A DNA stretch of 13,268 bases. Source: Bacteroidota bacterium. GTDB lineage: Bacteria; Bacteroidota; Bacteroidia; Flavobacteriales; Weeksellaceae. Where the stretch lies: assembly GCA_023419095.1 (NCBI GenBank), contig JAEZYN010000029.1, positions 1 to 13,268 on the forward strand. The letters are read 5' to 3'. Below are positions 8,301-13,268 of the stretch, piece after piece. Both the position numbers and the translations under genes were made by a program. Within the stretch, counting starts at the first letter, position 1, and each line of letters starts with the position of its first letter. The notes below the pieces were generated by a model. It was not told the DNA's origin and did no database searches. It saw nothing but the letters and a program-made list of their open reading frames with translations.

Positions 8301-11204
8301 GTTTTCAAGCTTCCGCTGCTCAGTAATGGTTTCCCCGTTTCCGTTCTGCACATATACATTGACCAGCGCATTCGGTATGGCCGAATACACATTAATCCTT
8401 GCTTTTTCAGAGCGTTTAAATTCACTTTTTGGCTGAAGTACTTTGAGGAAAGGTTTCTGGGTATCTACCAGAAATCTCTTGTCGAAAACTTCAAAGGTTT
8501 TTTCCGTTTTGATCGTGTCTTTCCCTTCAATATTGTAGAGTTCAAGACTGTATTTTCCGGCGGCGAGTTTACCCAAGTCAAGAGATTCATCAGTTTTCTG
8601 CACTCCATTCAGAATGACAGATTGAACAGCAGGTTCTTTCTCGTCAATAGAAAAGTAATCATGCGGGAATTTCTGGATGAATTCCTGTTTTGACAATTTA
8701 GGCAAATCCTGGATTTCATTTTGGAAATTACTTCTGAAGATCCTTTCAGCCGGCAGCAGCTTCGAAAGTTTAACCTGATAAGGCTTGTTAAAGTTCTGGT
8801 CGTTGTAGTTCTTAGTCTCAACCTTAACCTTAATATTTTCATCGGTGAAGCTGTCTTTAATATCATCAGCTTTAATATAATGCGACACGGAGGCTACCTT
8901 TACATTGGTGGTTTCCGACTGCGTTTCGCCATTGATGGCGGTCACCGAAGCGTTAATTTCATAGTTATCCACCTGAATTCCGTCCAGGGTTTCATCTTTT
9001 TTAAGGTCTATCCTGATTGTGAATTCACCTTTATCATTGGTTTTTACATCACCAAGGATGGAATTCTCATTGTCGTTTCCGCGCGGATACCACCAGAAAT
9101 ACATCCAGCGTATATTCTTTTTCCTTATCTCGTAGTTCACCGTAGCATTGCTCAGAGGAACTCCCGAAAACATCATGGCCCTGCTTTTGACTTCGATGGT
9201 CTGTCCATATTTATATTCATCTTTTACAGGCTCAAAAGTCACCTCAAATTTCGGACGCTTGTATTCTTCAACCTGAAAATATTTGGTTCCATCAATCAAG
9301 AAATCCGAATCTTCATCATCATTGTCAACCTCAATATAAAACTGTCCGTTCAGTTTTCCAAGCGGAAGCACGAATGATCCGTTTACAGAACCATATTCGT
9401 TGGTGGTAAGCTGCGTTTTCTTTATTTCATCACCATTTGCATCGTTCAGGATAACATTGAGTTTAGTTCTTGAAACTACATTTTCTGTTTTAGATTTTCC
9501 GTTAAAAGCCGTTGCAATCACCTTAAAATATACGGTTTGTCCCGGCCTGTAAATCGCGCGGTCCAGGAAGATTTGGGCATTTTCACGGTCATTATTATCT
9601 TCTCCTCCGTAATAGCGATTTCCGTAAACCTGCATCAAATTAAAATCATTGGTCTTTGGCTGCTGAACCAGATAGTAACGGTAATATTCTTTACTGCCGG
9701 AATCTGAAAACCTGAAACTAGCTGATTTATCGGTGTTTTGGCTGGTTATATTAAATGCTTTCGCTCCGCTGTACTCGTAGATTTTCAAACTTTCATTAGA
9801 AATAGACTGTCCGTTTTCGCGGTTGACAAGTTTTAACAGGTTTTCGCTTGGTTTGCGGTCATCTTTTTTGTTATACAAAACGCGAGACTGTGAGGCGATA
9901 AAATAAAAGTGTTCCTGAATGGCGCCATCCACAACATATTCAGCCAGATAAATTCCCGAGGGTAAAGGCTTTATTTCAAGTGATGTTTTGTGAGATTTAT
10001 AATCTTTGAGATCCAGAAGCTCAAAGATTTCTTTGCGCACTAAAGATTTTTTAACCGCAGCAAAGCTGTTTTTATCGTAGGAATTCCGCACATACTTTAA
10101 GAAATTCTGCACGTCTTCTTTCACTTCGTAAATATTGAGCGAAAACTTAGTTACATTTTTAGCCTCGGCAACCAGATGAATCGGACGGTTGCTCTGGGTG
10201 TGATCTTCGAATTTAATCACGAGTGAGGAATTGGTGATCTGATTTTCACGGCTTCTGATATTATCCAGAAACTTAGATTTCGCATACTGTTTCTTTGCAG
10301 AATCAGCTAAGGTTAATGCCTGCGTAAACTTCTGCTCAGCTGAAAGTAAATCCATCATTTCTGCAATGATAAGAGCCTTATAATCACCTCCGCTATTGGA
10401 ATTAACCAAATTTTGAAGCTGTTCAAATTTGTCTTTACAGTTCAAGAACCGGCATGTATAATTAATTTTCTGATGCTCGAAATAAAGTTTTGCATCACCC
10501 GTATTTTTTGAAATCAGTTCATCATAAACGGAAACGATCTCGGAATGATTGACTTTGAGTTCATTCGGCGTGAAAAAATTTGAGTTATTTAAAAACTGAA
10601 TCTGCTTCATGGCACTCCAATCCCATAAAGTCGGGAAGTAATCCAGATCTTCAGTACCTTCAAAAATATCCCTGTATTTTGAAAGCCGAACCTGCTGCAA
10701 AGCTGCCTTTTTTGTTTTGAGCTCGGCAAACTGTTTGGTAAGGAAATTTTTAAAATCGAGTTTGCTCCAGGTTTCGATCTGCGCATAATCCTGACTGTTG
10801 ATATTGGTACGCTGGTTAATCTCCCAGGATTCATTATCGTAATAATCGCTGAAAAACTCAGCTAAAAGTACATCAAAAAGCAACTTTTGATCACCTTTAA
10901 GTTTATCGCCAAAAGTAGATAGTTTAGTGAAAAACCGGCTGGCATAATCATTATTCTCATCGTCCTGCGTTTGGTTTGCAATGCTGAATTCTGCCTTCAG
11001 CGAGCGTATAAGCTGGTTCGCATTGTCGTCTTTCATGGCCTGGTTCTGGATTTCTAAAATAATAGGAAGGTTAGATTTATATTTTCCGGTCTTATAGTTT
11101 TGGGCCACTTTTTTCCATTGGTCATCATAATATTTCTGGCCAAACATCGGAGATAAAAAGCCTACTAAAAGAAAAACGGTGAAAATCCGGGTGAAGTTCG
11201 TCAT
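5325..11204 (-). CDS. Exported alpha-2-macroglobulin-like protein (MG2 / A2M domains), no thioester
   Basis: This is a 1959-residue envelope protein of the bacterial alpha-2-macroglobulin family. A signal peptide (about 1-22, hydrophobic core FTVFLLVGFL, likely cut FG/QK) is followed directly by mature sequence with no lipobox cysteine. Residues ~25-330 look helical and repeat-like. Next comes a chain of macroglobulin beta-domains, including the MG2 signature YRPGQTVYFK at ~545-556 and EEYKRPKFEV at ~650. The A2M motif IRQNLNETAFFYP lies at 1190-1202 and TQWKLMFLAHT just after. A helical thioester-like domain spans ~1390-1760 (NPDGGFSWYQG ~1521), and a C-terminal receptor-binding-like beta-domain runs from ~1790 to the end. 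I find only three cysteines in the protein and no CxEQ motif, so covalent trapping by a thioester is not possible. A segment resembling SusC/RagA plug sequence lies at ~1145-1190. Family members are proposed to trap or guard against proteases; the role here is inference. No pbpC neighbour is present. Confidence 0.92.
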   Translation of the reverse strand: MTNFTRIFTVFLLVGFLSPMFGQKYYDDQWKKVAQNYKTGKYKSNLPIILEIQNQAMKDDNANQLIRSLKAEFSIANQTQDDENNDYASRFFTKLSTFGDKLKGDQKLLFDVLLAEFFSDYYDNESWEINQRTNINSQDYAQIETWSKLDFKNFLTKQFAELKTKKAALQQVRLSKYRDIFEGTEDLDYFPTLWDWSAMKQIQFLNNSNFFTPNELKVNHSEIVSVYDELISKNTGDAKLYFEHQKINYTCRFLNCKDKFEQLQNLVNSNSGGDYKALIIAEMMDLLSAEQKFTQALTLADSAKKQYAKSKFLDNIRSRENQITNSSLVIKFEDHTQSNRPIHLVAEAKNVTKFSLNIYEVKEDVQNFLKYVRNSYDKNSFAAVKKSLVRKEIFELLDLKDYKSHKTSLEIKPLPSGIYLAEYVVDGAIQEHFYFIASQSRVLYNKKDDRKPSENLLKLVNRENGQSISNESLKIYEYSGAKAFNITSQNTDKSASFRFSDSGSKEYYRYYLVQQPKTNDFNLMQVYGNRYYGGEDNNDRENAQIFLDRAIYRPGQTVYFKVIATAFNGKSKTENVVSRTKLNVILNDANGDEIKKTQLTTNEYGSVNGSFVLPLGKLNGQFYIEVDNDDEDSDFLIDGTKYFQVEEYKRPKFEVTFEPVKDEYKYGQTIEVKSRAMMFSGVPLSNATVNYEIRKKNIRWMYFWWYPRGNDNENSILGDVKTNDKGEFTIRIDLKKDETLDGIQVDNYEINASVTAINGETQSETTNVKVASVSHYIKADDIKDSFTDENIKVKVETKNYNDQNFNKPYQVKLSKLLPAERIFRSNFQNEIQDLPKLSKQEFIQKFPHDYFSIDEKEPAVQSVILNGVQKTDESLDLGKLAAGKYSLELYNIEGKDTIKTEKTFEVFDKRFLVDTQKPFLKVLQPKSEFKRSEKARINVYSAIPNALVNVYVQNGNGETITEQRKLENGVLEYDLAFPNDESIDQVNVQFQIVAFNDVQTESINLKISSDKKPLRIETVTFRDKLQPNSKEKWTVKILGDDKEKVNAEVLANMYDMSLDQFAVNRWSWQQLYQKYFRMISYDLAQNLAQEHYSKRVPYINQKNINIPNFNWFDGGVYGRMVRQNEVVAYAADSAMEKQQMSAPSALQGRVAGVQISGQGLKDTANVRHEIEAVVLAGVGNVNRDLGAISIRQNLNETAFFYPNLMTDKDGNVTFEFTSPEALTQWKLMFLAHTKDARAATLEKEVVTQKEFSVTPNYPRFLREGDEINLQSKLSSLVSQSLNGTAQLQILDAFTNEDISGKFSLKETQKSFELAEKGNSVVNWKLKVPNDVSSIIIKVVAQAGNFSDGEQKAIAVLPNRMLVTDAVPIFVKEGQTKTFTLENLAKNNSTTATNVANTLELTTNPIWEIMFALPSLKNDQNGSADVVFNKWFADVLASEIFKANPKLKTVFDEYQQKGLLTSNLEKNQELKQLLLEETPWVLDSKSETEQMQKLARLFDANTMRNSIQTDWAELKQLQNPDGGFSWYQGYPSSYYTSLYILKNLGRINEWLKGNMSEYQGSDQKELVSKLIGYVDQEVNKYGNIDKKFVVNNFVLDYLDTRSYWEAQYPLKAKGTSLKNAVISKAKSEKITDFTFFGLHRLAMLFDKYGMKTESKNFLTYLKETSTETQTQGVYWKQNLNDWGWYSSKTVNHAGALEAFNKLTPNDTDFIEEMKIWLVTQKEVNSWGSSRGTAEVIFTMLNSGKSWTTAESDKATIIWGGKELVNPDTKATGYVKTSVKADHIDKSLGTVTVTKPGPGVVQGGLFWQYYEDLDKIKSSESYISITKELYKKVKTVNGEELQKITARTPLKVGDKVTVRMILNTDRNMEFIHLKDMRAAGFEPLNVISGYEWKNGLGYYQSTKDASTNFYVEYMPKGKYVFEYDYICNASGTFSNGITTLQNYYAPQMNAHTMGTRVTISE

Positions 11205-11231
11205 ATCTGCTGTAATTGATTGTAGGTAGGA

Positions 11232-11259
11232 TTGAGGAAGTAATTATTGGTTAAATTTG
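11232..11259 (+). promoter_or_regulatory. Possible promoter of the UbiA-like gene and recF
   Basis: TAAATTTG at 11252-11259 matches TAnnTTTG exactly. A TTG at 11232-11234 lies 17 bases upstream, slightly short of the usual 19-21. Transcription would start about at the ATG at 11265, so the message would have almost no leader. The 60-bp gap to the divergent macroglobulin gene must also hold that gene's start signals; no good box for it was found. Confidence 0.35.
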
Positions 11260-11264
11260 CGAAG

Positions 11265-12020
11265 ATGCAGTTTCTAAATTTAGCAAAAAAATACATCATT
11301 GACAGTCAGTTGTACGTATCGCTGATGGGAACGGCGCTGGCAGTATTCTTTATGCTGGAACAGAACGTATTGCGCTGGCCAACAGTACTGCTCATTTTCA
11401 TCACCTACTTCAGCGGCTATCTGTATACCAAATACCAGAAACACAGGCATTTTACAAAGGTCTTGATCTTCAATTTTGTGTGTGGGCTAGCGTCTGCGCT
11501 GCTCATCCTGGCGAACCACAACGAAATCAGACTCCTGAAATGGCTTTGCATTGTAGTTTTGGGTTTGCTTTACAATTCTTTTTTCCTCGAAAATTTCATC
11601 CGTAAAATTCCGCTGTTGAAGGTTTTCTATGTGGGCCTCACGTGGGCGCTCATCAACTCATGGCTTATCGTACCCGAATTTCATGTAGAAATTTTCTTTA
11701 TTAGCCTGCTTTTTATCACGGCACTTGTACTTCCCTTTGACATCCGCGATATGCAATCCGATGATATCGTGACATTTCCGCGTCTTATCGGTGTTCAAAA
11801 AACCAAGTTATTGGCGTACGTACTGGTGATATTAAGCGTTACAGTGGCTTTCTTCAGTATTAATCCCGACTCTGCAACGGCTTTTGCCATAACTTCAGTG
11901 ATAAGTTGCATATTGATTTACTTTTCGCACAACAGACGGCGCGATGCGTACTTTTCATTCGGCGTGGAGAGCGCATCCGGCCTTCCGTTTTTAATTACCG
12001 TATTAATGAAGTATTTTTGA
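11265..12020 (+). CDS. UbiA-like polytopic membrane protein with only the second Asp motif
   Basis: The product is a 251-residue integral membrane protein with roughly seven to nine hydrophobic segments and short basic loops. The segment GLLYNSFFLENFIRKIPLLK (~100-119) resembles the conserved loop of UbiA prenyltransferases. FDIRDMQSDD gives the second Asp motif D159-x2-D162-x3-D166, followed by FPRLIGVQKT, which matches the usual TLP-x-x-LG region. The first Asp motif (NDxxDxxxD), expected after the second helix, is replaced by GYLYTKYQKHRH near 51-62. True UbiA enzymes need both motifs to bind Mg-diphosphate, so transferase activity is doubtful. The ATG at 11265 was chosen over an in-frame TTG at 11247, which lies before a TAAATTTG promoter-like box. 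The gene ends 3 nt before recF and is probably co-transcribed with it. I do not know its function. Confidence 0.7.
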   Translation: MQFLNLAKKYIIDSQLYVSLMGTALAVFFMLEQNVLRWPTVLLIFITYFSGYLYTKYQKHRHFTKVLIFNFVCGLASALLILANHNEIRLLKWLCIVVLGLLYNSFFLENFIRKIPLLKVFYVGLTWALINSWLIVPEFHVEIFFISLLFITALVLPFDIRDMQSDDIVTFPRLIGVQKTKLLAYVLVILSVTVAFFSINPDSATAFAITSVISCILIYFSHNRRRDAYFSFGVESASGLPFLITVLMKYF

Positions 12021-12023
12021 CGA

Positions 12024-13103
12024 ATGGTTATCCAAAAGCTTCATCTTATCCAATTTAAAAATCATCAGGAAAAAACGTTCGAATTTTCACCTCAAATCAA
12101 CTGTATTGTAGGAAATAACGGTGTAGGAAAAACGAACGTGTTGGACGCGCTGCATTACCTTTCAGTAGGTAAAAGTTTTCTGGGAAACACCGATTCAAAC
12201 AATATCCTGACAGATGTAGACTTCTTTACGATTGAAGGCCACATAAACGATGGTGAAAAAGAACACATCATCAAGGTGCAGATGCCGAAAGAAGCCAAGA
12301 AAATCATTAAGAAAAACGACAAGTCCTACGACCGCATGGCAGATCATATCGGATTTATGCCCAGCGTGATTATTTCGCCGTACGACTCTAATCTTATTTC
12401 CGATTCCGGGGAAAGCCGCCGCCGCTTTCTGGACGCGATGATCTCGCAGACGGACTCTGATTACCTTTTTAACCTGATTCAGTACCAAAAAACCATTCAG
12501 CAACGAAATGCCCTGCTTAAAAGCTTTGCCAAAAACCGCTATTTCGACGCAGACAGCCTTGAGATTTATAACGAACCGCTGATAAGATACGGTACCGCGA
12601 TCTTCGAAAAAAGACGCGATTTCACCGATTCTATACTGCCGCTTATCCAGAGTTACTACGAGATCATTTCGAACGGAAACGAAAAAGTTACGGTAGATTA
12701 TGAGTCAGATCTCCGTACGGAAGATTTCAAATCACTGCTCACCATCAATCTTGAAAAAGACCGTTTACTTACATATTCATCGCGTGGTGTGCATAAAGAT
12801 GATCTGATATTTAAAATGAACGGCAGTTCGCTAAAAAAAACGGGCAGCCAGGGACAGCAGAAATCATTTCTGATTGCGCTGAAGCTGTCGCAAATGAATC
12901 GCATTAAGGAACTTACCGGAAAGACGCCAGTCCTGCTTCTGGATGATATTTTTGATAAACTTGATGACACCCGAGTTTCACAATTGATAGAACTTGTAAA
13001 CAGGGAACATTTTGGACAGATTTTCATTACGGATACCAACCGGGAGCGTACTGAAGCGGTGGTGAAAAAAATAAATGAAAAATCGAAAATTTTCGAGATT
13101 TAA
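12024..13103 (+). CDS. recF: DNA replication and repair protein RecF
   Basis: RecF is a cytoplasmic SMC/ABC-like ATPase that binds single-strand gaps and, with RecO and RecR, helps load RecA for recombinational repair. The 359-residue length is normal for the family. The N-terminal FKNHQEKTFEFSPQINCIVG leads into the Walker A motif GNNGVGKT (30-37). The ABC signature is SQGQQKS (275-281). Walker B and D-loop are LLLDDIFDKLD (304-314), and ITDTNRER near the C-terminus includes the switch region. The start at 12024 gives the classic N-terminus (KLHLIQFKNH). It lies 3 nt after the UbiA-like gene, so translational coupling is likely, and no separate promoter is visible. It is not next to dnaA or dnaN in this window. 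The stop codon overlaps the end of the convergent GIY-YIG gene. Confidence 0.97.
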   Translation: MVIQKLHLIQFKNHQEKTFEFSPQINCIVGNNGVGKTNVLDALHYLSVGKSFLGNTDSNNILTDVDFFTIEGHINDGEKEHIIKVQMPKEAKKIIKKNDKSYDRMADHIGFMPSVIISPYDSNLISDSGESRRRFLDAMISQTDSDYLFNLIQYQKTIQQRNALLKSFAKNRYFDADSLEIYNEPLIRYGTAIFEKRRDFTDSILPLIQSYYEIISNGNEKVTVDYESDLRTEDFKSLLTINLEKDRLLTYSSRGVHKDDLIFKMNGSSLKKTGSQGQQKSFLIALKLSQMNRIKELTGKTPVLLLDDIFDKLDDTRVSQLIELVNREHFGQIFITDTNRERTEAVVKKINEKSKIFEI

Positions 13104-13261
13104 AACTCTCGCGTGTAAACAATTTTCCAGTCTTTCGCCTCCGATGTAAATTTATGTTCCGAACTCAAATGATATTCCAGCCGTTTTACTACATCAGTCG
13201 AGAAACCTTTATAGTAAACGTCGGTCTCAGCCGAGTAAAGGATATAAACGAAATAGGCCAT
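13100..13261 (-). CDS. Short GIY-YIG endonuclease-like protein, C-terminally truncated
   Basis: The reading frame of 53 codons starts at an ATG (13259-13261, minus strand) and stops at 13100-13102. It begins MAYFVYILYS, then VYYKGFSTDVVKRLEYH, then KFTSEAKDWKIVYTREF and stop. This is the first half to two thirds of a small GIY-YIG domain: VYI and YYKG stand for the GIY and YIG elements, with the conserved arginine in KRLEYH. Small relatives run to about 80-100 residues and continue with a helix holding the metal-binding glutamate (EA...E...K), which is missing here. Its last four bases overlap the end of recF on the other strand. It may be a decayed gene or a non-catalytic remnant. No continuation in another frame was found, since the DNA beyond is recF coding sequence. 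Confidence 0.65.
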   Translation of the reverse strand: MAYFVYILYSAETDVYYKGFSTDVVKRLEYHLSSEHKFTSEAKDWKIVYTREF

Positions 13262-13268
13262 AACGCAA

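Noticed and set aside
8721..9377. Plus-strand open frame (218 codons) opposite the macroglobulin gene
   Set aside because: The low-complexity Ile/Phe/Val-rich translation mirrors the Asp/Glu/Asn/Lys-rich macroglobulin sequence, and no motif is seen.
12024..13103. Replication origin near recF
   Set aside because: No DnaA-box cluster (TTATCCACA type) and no dnaA or dnaN was found. In Bacteroidota recF is often away from the origin.

Overview
The window looks like chromosomal DNA of a flavobacterium (Bacteroidota), most likely the Chryseobacterium/Kaistella group. The grounds are protein family content and style (a B12-type ribonucleotide reductase of the ~850-residue Bacteroidota form, a very large alpha-2-macroglobulin with no thioester, a RecF with a DDIFDKLD Walker B), AT-rich intergenic DNA, no Shine-Dalgarno sequences before the starts, and promoter-like TTG/TTTG-N19-TAnnTTTG boxes. 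The genus is inference. No integrase, transposase, tRNA, rRNA or CRISPR array was seen.

Layout: (1) 2-703 (+), the 3' part of a GT4 glycosyltransferase cut by the window edge. (2) 704-840, an AT-rich control region with a 16-bp direct repeat overlapping a candidate promoter. (3) 841-3387 (+), nrdJ, a class II adenosylcobalamin-dependent ribonucleotide reductase with a C-terminal cysteine-rich tail, closed by an intrinsic terminator. (4) 3461-3733, a non-coding array of thirteen degenerate 21-bp units in perfect register; this is the most unusual structure here. (5) 3890-5257 (+), a class-3 type aldehyde dehydrogenase. (6) A bidirectional terminator between this gene and the convergent (7) 5325-11204 (-), a 1959-residue exported alpha-2-macroglobulin-like protein. 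(8) 11265-12020 (+), a UbiA-like membrane protein, and 3 nt later (9) 12024-13103 (+), recF; these two are probably one transcript. (10) 13100-13261 (-), a very short GIY-YIG protein convergent with and overlapping the recF end.

The genes do not form one pathway. nrdJ (dNTP supply) and recF (recombinational repair) are housekeeping functions, the aldehyde dehydrogenase is metabolic or detoxifying, the macroglobulin is an envelope protein, and the glycosyltransferase probably belongs to an upstream surface-polysaccharide cluster. No complete new multi-gene system is visible. The best candidates for something undescribed are the 21-bp phased array and a SusC-plug-like segment at the bait-region position of the macroglobulin.
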